Origin: Profundibacter amoris
Lineage (GTDB): Bacteria; Pseudomonadota; Alphaproteobacteria; Rhodobacterales; Rhodobacteraceae
Direction of reading: 5' to 3'
NCBI RefSeq assembly: GCF_003544895.1
Contig: NZ_CP032125.1
Location: 2,556,001 to 2,620,000, forward strand
DNA length: 64,000 nt
The position numbers were made by a program, and so were the translations under genes. This document shows positions 52,839 through 62,952 of this stretch, piece by piece. The notes beneath the pieces were generated by a model. The model was not told the DNA's origin. It made no database searches and saw nothing but the letters and a program-made list of their open reading frames with translations. Position 1 is the stretch's first letter. Every line of letters starts with the position of its first letter.

Positions 52839-54215
52839 ATGACTGATATCGTGTTTCTTCTGAACGGAGAAGCCCAACGCCTGACCAATGTGCCGCCAAC
52901 GCACACATTGCTGGACTGGCTGCGCGAAACCAGACATCTGACAGGAACCAAAGAGGGCTGCAACGAGGGCGATTGCGGCGCTTGCACCGTGATGGTGACG
53001 GATGGCGATGGCGCGAAATCGCTGAACGCCTGTATCCTGCTGGTCGGGCAGTTGCACGGCAAGGCGGTGCGCACCATCGAGGGGATCAGCGCGCCGGACG
53101 GTACAAAGCATCCGGTGCAGGAGGCGATGGTAAAGCAACACGGCTCGCAATGCGGGTTCTGCACGCCGGGGATCGTGGTGTCGCTGGCGGTCGGGCATAT
53201 GAACGGCGCGAAAAACCATGACGAGGTGCTGGCGGGCAACCTGTGCCGCTGCACGGGCTATGCGCCGATCATCCGCGCGGCCGAGGCTGTCGAGGGCATG
53301 GATGTGCCCGACTGGATGGCCGAGGATCTGGCCACGCTGGACGGGGTGGCGGGGTCAACCCCGCCCTACGCGCCGGTCACGGTTGATGCACTGGCAGACT
53401 GGTATCTGGCCAACCCCGAGGCCACGCTGGTGGGCGGGGCGACCGATGTGGGGCTATGGCTAACCAAACGCTTGATGGACCTGCCCAAAGTCGCCTTTCT
53501 GGGCGGCATTGACGAGATGAAGCAGATCGAGGTCGGTAAGGATATGATCCGCATCGGCGCGGGTGCGACAATCGCCGCGCTGGAACAGGTGATGGCAAAG
53601 TATCATCCGTCATTCGCAGCGATGTTGCGGCGCTATGCCTCGACACAAATCCGCAATGCCGCGACGATCGGCGGCAATATCGCCAATGGCTCGCCCATCG
53701 GCGATGGCCCGCCCGCGTTGATCGCGCTGGGGGCCACGTTGCATCTGCGCTGCGGAGACAAGCGGCGCGAGATGCCGCTTGAGGAGTTCTTTATCGCCTA
53801 CGGCAAGCAGGACCGCAAAGCGGGCGAATTTGTCGAGGCGATCAGCGTGCCGCGTCAGGTGGACCGGCTGAAATGCTATAAGCTGTCCAAGCGCTTTGAT
53901 CAGGATATTTCCGCCGTTTGCGGCTGTTTCAATATCGCGGTTGAAGGGGGCAAGGTCACGGCGGCCCGTATCGCCTTTGGCGGCATGGCGGGTACACCGC
54001 TGAGGGCCACGCATGTGGAACAGGCACTGATCGGGCAGGACTGGGCCAAAGAAACCGTTACCGCCGCACGGGATGCTTTTGCGCAGGATTACACCCCGCT
54101 AAGCGACATGCGCGCCAGTGCGCAATACCGGCTGGAAACGGCGCGAAACATGCTGCTGCGTTGTTATTTCGAGGATCAGGGCACGCCCGTCAATGTGCTG
54201 GAGGTGCAACCATGA
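52839..54215 (+). CDS. xdhA: Xanthine dehydrogenase small subunit (FeS/FAD)
   Basis: Small subunit of the molybdenum enzyme oxidising hypoxanthine and xanthine to urate. 458 residues. The N-terminal plant-type [2Fe-2S] motif is [11 protein letters not shown] (about 47-57), followed by the second [2Fe-2S] domain with CGFCTPGI and CRCTGYAPI, and then the FAD-binding domain ([30 protein letters not shown]). The gene overlaps xdhB as ATGA. It is the first gene of a long plus-strand operon for purine use. Confidence 0.95.
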   Translation: MTDIVFLLNGEAQRLTNVPPTHTLLDWLRETRHLTGTKEGCNEGDCGACTVMVTDGDGAKSLNACILLVGQLHGKAVRTIEGISAPDGTKHPVQEAMVKQHGSQCGFCTPGIVVSLAVGHMNGAKNHDEVLAGNLCRCTGYAPIIRAAEAVEGMDVPDWMAEDLATLDGVAGSTPPYAPVTVDALADWYLANPEATLVGGATDVGLWLTKRLMDLPKVAFLGGIDEMKQIEVGKDMIRIGAGATIAALEQVMAKYHPSFAAMLRRYASTQIRNAATIGGNIANGSPIGDGPPALIALGATLHLRCGDKRREMPLEEFFIAYGKQDRKAGEFVEAISVPRQVDRLKCYKLSKRFDQDISAVCGCFNIAVEGGKVTAARIAFGGMAGTPLRATHVEQALIGQDWAKETVTAARDAFAQDYTPLSDMRASAQYRLETARNMLLRCYFEDQGTPVNVLEVQP

Positions 54216-56518
54216 GCGTTGGAAAATCCCTGCCCCATGATTCCGCCCCGCTGCATGTGACGGGGGCGGCCCGTTATATCGACGATATTCCCGTCACTGC
54301 CGATTGCCTGCATCTGGCCTTCGGCCTGTCCAATGTGGCCCATGGCGACATCACCGCGATGGAACTGGACGCGGTGCGCACAGCCGACGGTGTGGTTGCG
54401 GTGCTGACAGCGGATGATCTGCCACCCGATTGCGATGTCTCCCCCGCCGCCCATGACGAACCCTTGCTGGCGGACGGCATGGTGCATTATGTCGGCCAGC
54501 CGGTGTTTATCGTGGTGGCGACCAGCCATCTGGCGGCGCGCAAGGCCGCACGGCTGGGCAGGATCGAATATGCCGAAAAACCGGCCATCCTGACCATCGA
54601 GGATGCGCTGTTTGCCGACAGCCGGTTCGAGGACGGCCCCGTGGTCTGGAGCAGGGGCGATGCGGGCGGGGCGCTGAAAGGGGCGAAACACACCCTTCAG
54701 GGCAATATCACCATGGGCGGCCAAGAGCATTTCTATCTGGAAGGTCAGGCTGCATTGGTGATCCCGCTGGAAGGCGGCGATATGCTGGTGCATTCCAGCA
54801 CCCAGCACCCGACCGAAATCCAGCACAAGGTATCGCACGCTCTGGGCCTGCCAATGAATGCGGTGCGGGTCGAGACCCGCCGCATGGGCGGCGGGTTCGG
54901 CGGCAAGGAAAGTCAGGGCAACGCGCTGGCGGTGGCCTGTGCCGTGGTGGCGCGGCAATTCGCACGGCCCTGCAAGATGCGTTATGACCGCGACGACGAT
55001 ATGGTCATCACCGGCAAGCGCCATGATTTCCGTGTGGATTATCAGGTGGGGTTTGACAACGAGGGCCGGATCAGCGGTATCGAATTCACCCAATATGCCC
55101 GCTGTGGCTGGTCACAGGATTTAAGCCTGCCGGTGGCGGACCGTGCCATGTTGCATGCCGACAACGCCTATCATCTGCCCGATATCCGCATCACCAGTCA
55201 CCGGTTGCGCACCAACACGCAATCGGCCACGGCCTATCGCGGGTTTGGCGGTCCGCAGGGGATTTTCGGGATCGAGCGGGTGATGGACCATATTGCCGCG
55301 AAGTTGGGGCTTGATCCGCTAATGGTGCGCCAGAAGAACTTTTATGCCTCCGGCGGGGATATTTCGGAAAAGAAGAAAGGGGCGCAGGAAACGCCTTATG
55401 GTCAGCCGGTCGAGGATTTCATTCTGGATGGGCTAGTGGACAAACTGGCGGAAAGTTCCGGTTATCATGCGCGACGGGAAGCGATTGCAAAGTGGAACGC
55501 GGCAAATCCGGTGCTGAAGAAGGGCATTGCCATCACACCGGTGAAATTCGGGATCAGCTTTACCCTGACCCATCTGAACCAGGCCGGCGCGCTGGTGCAT
55601 GTCTATCAGGACGGATCGATCCATCTGAACCACGGCGGCACCGAAATGGGGCAAGGGTTGTTCCAGAAGGTGGCGCAGGTGGCGGCGCAGGTGTTCGGGG
55701 TCGGGCTTGAAGCGGTCAAGATCACCGCCACGGACACCGCGAAGGTGCCCAATACCTCGGCCACGGCGGCCTCCAGCGGCAGCGATTTGAACGGCATGGC
55801 GGTGAAGGCGGCCTGCGAGGAATTGCGCGGGCGGATTGCCGCGTTTCTGGCCGATCAACAGGGCAAGAAGGTTTCGGATGTGGAATTTGCCGATGGCATG
55901 GTGAATGTCGGACGGCGGCAGTTCACTTTTGCCCGCGCGGCACAACTGGCATACGAGGGGCGGATCAGCCTGTCGGCCACCGGATTTTACAAGACGCCGA
56001 AAATCCGCTGGGACCGCGTGAAGGGACGCGGGCGGCCGTTTTTGTATTTCGCCTATGGTGCGGCGGTAACAGAAGTGGTGATCGACACGCTGACCGGTGA
56101 AAACCGGATACTGCGCACCGATATTCTGCATGACGCAGGCGCGTCGTTGAACCCCGATCTGGACATCGGACAGGTGGAAGGGGCCTATGTGCAGGGCGCC
56201 GGATGGCTGACGATGGAGGAACTGGTCTGGGACGACAAGGGCCATCTGAAGACCCACGCACCTTCGACCTATAAAATCCCCGCCTGTTCGGACCGGCCGG
56301 ATGTGTTCAACGTGGCGCTGTGGGACGGGAAGAACCGCGAGGATACGATCTATCGCTCCAAAGCGGTAGGCGAGCCGCCGTTTGTGCTGGGGATTTCGGC
56401 GTTTTTAGCACTGTCGGATGCGGTGGCCGCCTGTGGTGATACCTATCCGGCGCTTGATGCCCCCGCCACGCCGGAACGTATACTGATGGCGGTAAACCGG
56501 ATGAAAGGATCGGCATGA
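54212..56518 (+). CDS. xdhB: Xanthine dehydrogenase large (molybdopterin) subunit
   Basis: Molybdopterin-binding catalytic subunit. 768 residues. The N-terminal [10 protein letters not shown], the [13 protein letters not shown] block with its substrate-region Glu, [20 protein letters not shown] (Arg region) and the C-terminal [11 protein letters not shown] with the catalytic Glu are all present. The ATG at 54212 overlaps the xdhA stop; an in-frame extension into xdhA is rejected. The downstream overlap with xdhC is again ATGA. XDH-type identity is favoured over aldehyde or CO dehydrogenases by the partner xdhA and xdhC. Confidence 0.95.
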   Translation: MSVGKSLPHDSAPLHVTGAARYIDDIPVTADCLHLAFGLSNVAHGDITAMELDAVRTADGVVAVLTADDLPPDCDVSPAAHDEPLLADGMVHYVGQPVFIVVATSHLAARKAARLGRIEYAEKPAILTIEDALFADSRFEDGPVVWSRGDAGGALKGAKHTLQGNITMGGQEHFYLEGQAALVIPLEGGDMLVHSSTQHPTEIQHKVSHALGLPMNAVRVETRRMGGGFGGKESQGNALAVACAVVARQFARPCKMRYDRDDDMVITGKRHDFRVDYQVGFDNEGRISGIEFTQYARCGWSQDLSLPVADRAMLHADNAYHLPDIRITSHRLRTNTQSATAYRGFGGPQGIFGIERVMDHIAAKLGLDPLMVRQKNFYASGGDISEKKKGAQETPYGQPVEDFILDGLVDKLAESSGYHARREAIAKWNAANPVLKKGIAITPVKFGISFTLTHLNQAGALVHVYQDGSIHLNHGGTEMGQGLFQKVAQVAAQVFGVGLEAVKITATDTAKVPNTSATAASSGSDLNGMAVKAACEELRGRIAAFLADQQGKKVSDVEFADGMVNVGRRQFTFARAAQLAYEGRISLSATGFYKTPKIRWDRVKGRGRPFLYFAYGAAVTEVVIDTLTGENRILRTDILHDAGASLNPDLDIGQVEGAYVQGAGWLTMEELVWDDKGHLKTHAPSTYKIPACSDRPDVFNVALWDGKNREDTIYRSKAVGEPPFVLGISAFLALSDAVAACGDTYPALDAPATPERILMAVNRMKGSA

Positions 56519-57474
56519 GTTTTCGCAGGGAGGAACTGGCAGAGGCGGTAAGGGCGCATGGCACGGTGGTGCGGGTGATTGTGACCGGCACCAAAGGCTC
56601 GGCACCACGCGGGGCGGGCACGGCGATGCTGGTCTGGGACGGCGGGCAATCGGGCACCATCGGCGGTGGCGCTCTGGAGTTCGAGGCCACCAAACGGGCG
56701 CGGGGGATGCTGGCGGATGGTGGCACCTCGATGCAGTTGACCGAGCCGCTGGGACCGGCGCTGGGGCAATGCTGTGGCGGCACGGTGGCGCTGGTGTTCG
56801 AGCGGTTCACAGCGGATAACCTGCCGGATCAGGGTGCACATGTTTTCGTGCGCCCGATTGGCGGAGAGAAGGGCGGTATGCCCCCTGCCCTGCAACGCAA
56901 GATCGACGCGGCAGGCAACACGCAGATCCCGCCGACGCTGGTCAATGGCTGGCTGGCGGAATCCCTGTGGCAGGCGGCAACACCGGTTTGGATATTCGGT
57001 GCGGGCCATGTTGGCCGCGCGCTGGCCAATGTGCTGGCGCCGCTGCCGGAATTCGCCATCACCCTGATCGACACCGAAGCCGCGCGGATGCCGGCGGAAC
57101 TGCCCCCTGGCGTCACCCCTTTGATGGCCAGGGACATGGCCGCGCTGGTGAAACACGCCCCCAAAGACGCGCATCATTTCATCATGACGATGAGCCACGG
57201 TATTGATCTGGAAATCTGTCATGCCCTGCTGAACCACAGCTTTGCCTATGCCGGTCTGATCGGGTCGAAAACCAAATGGGTGCGATTCCATTCACGGCTG
57301 GAAAAACTGGGCCATACAGCCGATGAAATCACCCGCATCACCTGCCCGATTGGCGACCCTGCATTGGGCAAGGAACCACAGGCTATTGCAGTCAGCATAG
57401 CACACAAGTTATTGCAGGACCGTGCGCAAAGAGAATCCCGAACGGACATCGCGCGCACAACGGGGGAAGAATGA
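56515..57474 (+). CDS. xdhC: Xanthine dehydrogenase accessory protein XdhC
   Basis: Molybdenum-cofactor sulfuration and insertion chaperone for XdhB. 319 residues. The N-terminal XdhC domain is (VRVIVTGTKGSAPRGAGTAMLVW...GTIGGGALEF, CCGG), and the C-terminal Rossmann-like domain is (WIFGAGHVGRALANVLAPLP, TMSHGIDLEICHALL, YAGLIGSKTKW). It is coupled to xdhB and, by a further ATGA, to the ABC-transporter ATPase gene. This ties the transporter to purine use. Confidence 0.93.
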   Translation: MSFRREELAEAVRAHGTVVRVIVTGTKGSAPRGAGTAMLVWDGGQSGTIGGGALEFEATKRARGMLADGGTSMQLTEPLGPALGQCCGGTVALVFERFTADNLPDQGAHVFVRPIGGEKGGMPPALQRKIDAAGNTQIPPTLVNGWLAESLWQAATPVWIFGAGHVGRALANVLAPLPEFAITLIDTEAARMPAELPPGVTPLMARDMAALVKHAPKDAHHFIMTMSHGIDLEICHALLNHSFAYAGLIGSKTKWVRFHSRLEKLGHTADEITRITCPIGDPALGKEPQAIAVSIAHKLLQDRAQRESRTDIARTTGEE

Positions 57475-58991
57475 CCGACAGATTGCTGACGATTGACGGG
57501 CTGACCAAGGCCTATCCGGGTGTGGTCGCCAATGATAACGTGTCCTTTGGCATTGACGCCGGCGAGGTGCACGCGTTGCTGGGGGAAAACGGCGCGGGCA
57601 AATCCACGCTGGTAAAAATGATCTACGGGCTGGTGCGCCCCGATGCGGGCGCAATGACTCTGATGGGCGACAGTTTTTCCCCGCCCGAACCCCGCGCCGC
57701 CCGTGCCGCCGGTGTGGCGATGGTGTTCCAGCATTTTTCCCTGTTCGAAGCGCTGTCTGTGGCCGAAAATATATCGCTGGGCATGGAAAACCCGCCCAAA
57801 CACGGCGAATTGTCGGCGCGGATCACCAAGGTCAGCCATGATTACGGATTGCCGCTGGACCCGGATCGTCTGGTCGGGGAACTGTCGGCGGGCGAACGTC
57901 AGCGGGTCGAGATTATCCGCTGTTTGCTGCAAGACCCCAAGCTGCTGATCATGGACGAGCCGACCAGCGTTCTGACCCCGCAAGAGGTGGACGTGCTGTT
58001 CCAGACCCTGCGCAAACTGTCGTCCGAAGGCACGGCGATCCTGTATATTTCCCACAAGCTGGATGAAATCCGCGACATCTGCGACAGCGCCACGATTTTG
58101 CGGCACGGGGTGGTGGTCGATACCTGCAACCCGCGCGAAAAATCGGCGCGGGAGCTGGCGGAAATGATGGTGGGCAGTGCGCTGCACCAACCGCTGCGGG
58201 ACGCGGGTGAATTTGGCGAAGTGGTGCTGGAGGTGAAAGACCTGTACGTTCCGGCCACCACGCAATTCGGCACATCTTTGAAATCGGTCGGCATGCAGGT
58301 GCGGGCTGGTGAAATTCTGGGCATCGGCGGGGTTGCGGGCAACGGGCAGGATGAACTGCTGGCCGCGCTGTCCGGCGAAACGCCCAGCGCCGAGCAGACT
58401 GTAAGATTTGACGGGCAACCAATCGGCCATCTTGGACCCAACGCACGGCGCGCGCTGGGTATTCTGGCCGCACCCGAGGAACGGCTGGGCCACGCCGCCG
58501 CCCCCGATATGAGCCTGACCGAGAACGCGCTGCTGACCGCCGCGATCCGCGAAAATCTGGTGAACAACGGCTTTGTGAACTGGGCCAAGACCCGCACATT
58601 CGCCAAAAAGGTGATCGCCGAATTTGACGTGCGCACCCCGGGGGCACGCACCGCCGCGCGGGCCTTGTCCGGCGGCAACCTGCAGAAATTCGTGATCGGC
58701 CGCGAGGTGTTGCAAAACCCGCGCGTGCTGGTTGTGAACCAGCCGACATGGGGGGTGGATGCCTCGGCCGCCGCCGCCATCCGGCAGGCCTTGATGGACC
58801 TTGCGGGCAAGGGCGCGGCGGTTGTGGTGATCAGCCAGGATCTGGATGAATTGATGGAAGTGTCCGATAATTTCTGCGCCCTGAACGAAGGCCACTTGAC
58901 CCGACCGCGCCCCACCAAGGGGCTGACGGTCGAGGAAATCGGCCTGATGCTGGGCGGAATGGAAGAAGAACAGGAGGTGGCGCATGCTTAG
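57471..58991 (+). CDS. ABC transporter ATP-binding protein (BmpA/nucleoside type)
   Basis: A 506-residue double-ATPase of the sugar/nucleoside ABC family. The first domain has Walker A GENGAGKST (about 38-46), signature LSAGERQRVEI and Walker B LLIMDEPTS. The second domain has a degenerate Walker A (GVAGNGQDELL) and the signature LSGGNLQKFVIG. The duplicated layout matches partners of BmpA-type binding proteins. It starts inside the xdhC stop (ATGA) and its 3' end overlaps the first permease gene by 8 bp. The likely cargo is purine bases or nucleosides (from context). Confidence 0.9.
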   Translation: MTDRLLTIDGLTKAYPGVVANDNVSFGIDAGEVHALLGENGAGKSTLVKMIYGLVRPDAGAMTLMGDSFSPPEPRAARAAGVAMVFQHFSLFEALSVAENISLGMENPPKHGELSARITKVSHDYGLPLDPDRLVGELSAGERQRVEIIRCLLQDPKLLIMDEPTSVLTPQEVDVLFQTLRKLSSEGTAILYISHKLDEIRDICDSATILRHGVVVDTCNPREKSARELAEMMVGSALHQPLRDAGEFGEVVLEVKDLYVPATTQFGTSLKSVGMQVRAGEILGIGGVAGNGQDELLAALSGETPSAEQTVRFDGQPIGHLGPNARRALGILAAPEERLGHAAAPDMSLTENALLTAAIRENLVNNGFVNWAKTRTFAKKVIAEFDVRTPGARTAARALSGGNLQKFVIGREVLQNPRVLVVNQPTWGVDASAAAAIRQALMDLAGKGAAVVVISQDLDELMEVSDNFCALNEGHLTRPRPTKGLTVEEIGLMLGGMEEEQEVAHA

Positions 58992-60069
58992 GCTGGAAAA
59001 ACGCCCTATGCCGTCAAAGGCATGGACAATCGCAACGCCTGTTCTGGCGGTGATTGCAACGATGGTGGCGGGTGGCATCCTGTTTGCCATTCTTGGCAAG
59101 GATCCGGTCGAAGCGATCAGGATCATCTTTTGGGATCCGCTGTTTTCCGATCAATTTGCGTCCTATTCCCGTCCGCAACTGCTGGTCAAGGCAGGGCCGC
59201 TGATCCTGATTGCGATCGGGCTTAGTTTCGGCTTTCGCGCCGGCATCTGGAACATCGGCGCCGAGGGGCAGTATATCATCGGCGCCATCACCGGTGCTGC
59301 TGTGGGGCTGGCGTTCTACCCTGCGGGCGGGTGGTATATCTTTCCGCTGATGGTGATTGCCGGGGCCTTTGGTGGCTGGCTGTGGGCGATGATTCCCGCC
59401 ATTTTACGCACCAAATTCAACACCAATGAAATTCTGGTGTCGCTGCTGCTGGTCTATGTGGCCGAACATATCATGTCGGCAATGTCCTTCGGCCTGTTGC
59501 GCAATCCCGAAGGGCATGGCTTTCCGGGGTCACGCAATTTCAGGGATTACGATATTGCCGCAAACCCAGAACTGATCACCGGCACCGGTATGCACTGGGG
59601 CGTTGTTGCTGCCTTTGTCGCGGTGATTTTCGCCTATGTGATGATGACGCGGCACATCATGGGCTACCAGATCACCCTTGCCGGCCAATCGCCGCGCGCC
59701 GCCCGTTTTGGCGGGGTCAACCCCAACCGGCTGGTGGTGCTATGCTTTGGCATTTCCGGTGTATTGGCAGGCCTTGCCGGTATGTTCGAGGTCACCGGCC
59801 CCGCCGGCCAGATCAGCACCGATTTCAATCAGGGCTACGGATTTACCGCCATTATCGTGGCCTTCCTTGGCCGGTTGCATCCGGTCGGTATTCTGCTGGC
59901 CGGCCTGTTGATGGCGCTGACCTATATCGGCGGCGATCTGGCGCAATTGATGTTGAGCCTGCCCAAACCGGCCATTCAGGCGTTTCAGGGGATGTTGCTG
60001 TTTTTCCTGCTGGCATTCGACATGCTAACGAATTTCCGCATCCGCCTTAGCAGAACGGAGACCGCGTAA
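58984..60069 (+). CDS. ABC transporter permease 1
   Basis: A 361-residue inner-membrane permease with about nine or ten helices; the typical block IGLSFGFRAGIWNIGAEGQYIIGAI marks BmpA-associated permeases. TFGGVNPNR-like and GFTAIIVAFLGRLHPVGILLAGLL blocks support the family. AGGAGG precedes the ATG at 58984. It overlaps the ATPase gene by 8 bp and the second permease gene by 1 bp (TAATG). Confidence 0.9.
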   Translation: MLRLEKRPMPSKAWTIATPVLAVIATMVAGGILFAILGKDPVEAIRIIFWDPLFSDQFASYSRPQLLVKAGPLILIAIGLSFGFRAGIWNIGAEGQYIIGAITGAAVGLAFYPAGGWYIFPLMVIAGAFGGWLWAMIPAILRTKFNTNEILVSLLLVYVAEHIMSAMSFGLLRNPEGHGFPGSRNFRDYDIAANPELITGTGMHWGVVAAFVAVIFAYVMMTRHIMGYQITLAGQSPRAARFGGVNPNRLVVLCFGISGVLAGLAGMFEVTGPAGQISTDFNQGYGFTAIIVAFLGRLHPVGILLAGLLMALTYIGGDLAQLMLSLPKPAIQAFQGMLLFFLLAFDMLTNFRIRLSRTETA

Positions 60070-61001
60070 TGGACCTGTCAACAATCAACCCCGTGCTGCT
60101 GGTTGCCTCGCTTATGGTGGCGGCAACGCCGATCATGCTGGCCGCCATCGGCGAACTGGTGGTGGAAAAGGCGGGTGTGCTGAATTTGGGCGTCGAGGGC
60201 ATGATGATCATCGGTGCGATCTGCGGCTTTGCCATTGCGGTGGAAACCGGCAGCCCGCTGCTGGGTTTTGTCGCGGCCGCTGTGGCGGGGGCGATCCTGT
60301 CGCTGCTGTTTGCGTTTCTGACGCAAATCCTGCTGGCCAATCAGGTGGCCTCGGGTCTTGCATTAACCTTGTTCGGCCTTGGCCTGTCGGCGCTGATCGG
60401 CCAAAGCTATGCGGGGATCAAACCGCCCCCGACCCCGAAAATCGACATCCCCTTGCTGTCGGATATTCCGGTGCTGGGGCCAATCCTGTTTGGCCATGAC
60501 CTGATGGTCTATTTCGCTATCCTTTTGATTGCCATCGTGTGGGCGGTGCTGAAATACACGCGCCTTGGCCTGATCCTGCGGGCGGTGGGTGAAAACCACG
60601 ATGCCGCCCACGCGCTGGGCTACAAGGTGGTGCGCATCCGCATCCTTGCCATCATGTTCGGCGGGGCCTGCGCGGGGCTTGGCGGCGCCTATCTGTCGCT
60701 GATCCGCGTGCCCCAATGGACCGAGGGCATGACAGCCGGTGCCGGCTGGATCGCGCTGGCCATTGTGGTGTTTGCCAGCTGGAAACCGTGGCGCGTGATG
60801 CTGGGGGCCTATCTGTTTGGCGGTGTCACCGTGTTGCAATTCAACCTGCAAGCGGCGGGCGTCAACATTCCGGTGCAATACCTGTCGATGTCACCTTACC
60901 TGATCACTATCCTTGTGCTGGTCATCATGTCCTCCAGCAAAGCCCGAAGCGCCATGAATGCCCCCGCCGCCCTTGGCCGCATTTTTCACGCAACCCATTA
61001 A
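60069..61001 (+). CDS. ABC transporter permease 2
   Basis: A 310-residue permease partner with about nine helices. Diagnostic wording: APIMLAAIGELVVEKAGVLNLGVEGMM (here TPIMLAAIGELV...), the EAA-like loop LRAVGENHDAAHALGYKV, and TAGAGWIALAIVVFASWKP. Together with permease 1 it forms the membrane channel of the importer. The start overlaps the stop of permease 1. Confidence 0.92.
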   Translation: MDLSTINPVLLVASLMVAATPIMLAAIGELVVEKAGVLNLGVEGMMIIGAICGFAIAVETGSPLLGFVAAAVAGAILSLLFAFLTQILLANQVASGLALTLFGLGLSALIGQSYAGIKPPPTPKIDIPLLSDIPVLGPILFGHDLMVYFAILLIAIVWAVLKYTRLGLILRAVGENHDAAHALGYKVVRIRILAIMFGGACAGLGGAYLSLIRVPQWTEGMTAGAGWIALAIVVFASWKPWRVMLGAYLFGGVTVLQFNLQAAGVNIPVQYLSMSPYLITILVLVIMSSSKARSAMNAPAALGRIFHATH

Positions 61002-61009
61002 GGAACGCC

Positions 61010-61780
61010 ATGACCCGTCGCGATGTGATCGAGATACTGGACGGCCACCACGGTCAGGTGGGGCGCACCGTTGCCTTCATCCTGCACGCGCTGATCCTGC
61101 TGTCGGCGCTGGCAATTTCGCTGGAAACTGTGGATAGTTTTCCGCCGGTAATCCATAATGCGCTGTTCTATTTCGAAATCTTCATCCTGACGGTGTTCGT
61201 CACCGAATATGTCCTGCGCGTCATCTGTTCGGCACAGCCCTTGCGTTATATCTTCAGCTTCTGGGGCATCATCGACCTGCTGGCCTGCCTGCCCGCCTTG
61301 CTGCTGATACAAGAGGAGTGGCAGGCCATCCGCACCCTGCGCCTGATCCGGCTGGTGCGGCTGTTCAAACTGTTCCGCACCTCGCTGGCGTTTGACCGGC
61401 TGACCCGCGCCTTTTCCGATGTCAAAGGCGAGTTGGTGATTTTCGCCATTATCGCCGGTCTGGTGCTCTATGTCAGCGCGGTTGGCATCTATCTGTTCGA
61501 ACACGAGACCCAGCCAGACGCATTTTCCTCGATCCCGATAAGCCTGTGGTGGGCCGTCGCATCATTAACCACGGTTGGCTATGGCGATCTGGTGCCAATC
61601 ACCACCGGCGGGCGGATATTCACAACATTTGTGCTGTTTATCGGCCTTGGCGTGGTCGCGGTGCCTGCCGCGATTGTCACCGCTGCACTTTTAGAGACAC
61701 AAACCGCGCCAAAACGGGTAAAGAAGAAAAAGAAGAAGAAACACACCGATTCTGCTCAGGATACACAACAGGGAGACTAA
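61010..61780 (+). CDS. Kv-type voltage-gated potassium channel
   Basis: 256 residues with six membrane segments plus a pore loop: S1 about 19-40, S2 about 48-70, S3 about 78-98, S4 (RTLRLIRLVRLFKLFR, the positively charged voltage sensor, about 106-121), S5 about 143-165, selectivity filter TTVGYGD near 189, S6 about 201-223. The C-terminal tail holds seven consecutive lysines. The ATG at 61010 follows TTAAGGAACGCC. It lies 8 bp after permease 2 and 1 bp before the binding-protein gene, so it is inside the transporter operon, which is unusual for a channel. Confidence 0.88.
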   Translation: MTRRDVIEILDGHHGQVGRTVAFILHALILLSALAISLETVDSFPPVIHNALFYFEIFILTVFVTEYVLRVICSAQPLRYIFSFWGIIDLLACLPALLLIQEEWQAIRTLRLIRLVRLFKLFRTSLAFDRLTRAFSDVKGELVIFAIIAGLVLYVSAVGIYLFEHETQPDAFSSIPISLWWAVASLTTVGYGDLVPITTGGRIFTTFVLFIGLGVVAVPAAIVTAALLETQTAPKRVKKKKKKKHTDSAQDTQQGD

Positions 61781-61781
61781 C

Positions 61782-62855
61782 ATGGTATCATTCAAATCCA
61801 TTCTGACGGGGGCTGTACTGGCTCTTGGCCTTTCGACGGCGGCTTTTGCCGAAGAAAAACTGAAAGTCGGCTTTATCTACGTCGGCCCGACCGGCGATTT
61901 CGGCTGGACTTACCAGCATGACCAGGGCCGCCAGGCGATCGAAAAGGAATTGGGCGACGCTGTCGAAACCACCTATGTCGAAAGCGTTCCAGAAGGGGCC
62001 GATGCCGAACGCGTTCTGACGCAAATGGCGCTGTCGGGCACCAAGCTGATCTACGCCACATCCTTTGGTTATATGGACGCGGTGCAGAATGTGGCCGCCA
62101 AATTCCCCGATGTGCGGTTTGAACATGCCACTGGTTACAAACAGGCCGATAACGTCGCCACATACTCGGCCCGTTTCTATGAAGGGCGCGCCGTGATCGG
62201 TACCATCGCCGGACGCATGACCAAAACCAACAAGATCGGCTATATCGCATCCTTCCCGATCCCCGAAGTTATCCGTGGCATCAACTCGGCCTATATCCAC
62301 GCCAAAAAGGTGAACCCGGATGTCGAGTTCAAGGTGGTTTGGGTCTACACATGGTTTGACCCCGCCAAAGAGGCTGACGCGGCCACCGCGCTGATCGAAC
62401 AGGGTGTTGATGTAATCATGCAGCATACCGATTCCCCTGCCGCCATGACCATTGCCGAAGAAAAAGGCATCTATGCATTCGGTCAGGCCTCGGACATGTC
62501 GAAATTCGGCCCCACAGCACAGCTGACAGCCATCATTGACGACTGGGACCCCTACTATGTTGCCCGCACCAAAGCCGTCATCGACGGCACATGGACATCC
62601 GGCAACACCTGGGACGGCATGAAAGAAGGCATGGTTGTTCTGGCACCGTTCTCGGATTCGCTTCCTGATGACGTCAAGGCCGAGGCACAGGCACTGGCCG
62701 ACAGCATCGCCGCTGGCACCTACCATCCGTTCACCGGCCCGCTGAACAAGCAGGACGGCAGCGCATGGCTGGCAGACGGTGAAGTTGCCGATGACGGCAC
62801 TTTGGCCGGCATGGGTTTCTACGTTGAAGGGATTGAGGGCGAAATTCCCAACTAG
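61782..62855 (+). CDS. BmpA-family ABC transporter substrate-binding protein
   Basis: 357 residues with a Sec signal peptide (about 1-23, cleaved after AAFA), so periplasmic. The mature protein has the BmpA (basic membrane protein/purine nucleoside receptor) fold: KVGFIYVGPTGDFGWTYQHDQGR, a central DTDSPAA-like QHTDSPAAM block, and GMKEGMVVLAPFSDSLP. It lacks a lipobox, so it is a free periplasmic protein. It is the last gene of the purine operon and is followed by a clear terminator. Cargo (purine base, nucleoside or urate) is inferred from the linked xdh genes. Confidence 0.92.
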   Translation: MVSFKSILTGAVLALGLSTAAFAEEKLKVGFIYVGPTGDFGWTYQHDQGRQAIEKELGDAVETTYVESVPEGADAERVLTQMALSGTKLIYATSFGYMDAVQNVAAKFPDVRFEHATGYKQADNVATYSARFYEGRAVIGTIAGRMTKTNKIGYIASFPIPEVIRGINSAYIHAKKVNPDVEFKVVWVYTWFDPAKEADAATALIEQGVDVIMQHTDSPAAMTIAEEKGIYAFGQASDMSKFGPTAQLTAIIDDWDPYYVARTKAVIDGTWTSGNTWDGMKEGMVVLAPFSDSLPDDVKAEAQALADSIAAGTYHPFTGPLNKQDGSAWLADGEVADDGTLAGMGFYVEGIEGEIPN

Positions 62856-62894
62856 GCGCCAATCGCCCTGCCCTTGTGGCAGGGAAAATATTGC

Positions 62895-62926
62895 AAAGGT
62901 CCAGCCCCGGCTGGGCCTTTTCCTTT
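62895..62926 (+). terminator. Terminator of the purine operon
   Basis: AAAGGTCCAGC (62895-62905), loop CCCG, GCTGGGCCTTT (62910-62920): eleven pairs with one G.T, followed by TCCTTTT. A strong intrinsic terminator before the aldo/keto reductase gene. Confidence 0.85.
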
Positions 62927-62952
62927 TGGTCAGACCATGGCACAACTTGGCT

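Noticed and set aside
57246-59126. 626-codon minus-strand frame opposite the ABC transporter genes
   Set aside because: Shadow frame; the plus strand carries complete, recognisable transporter genes.
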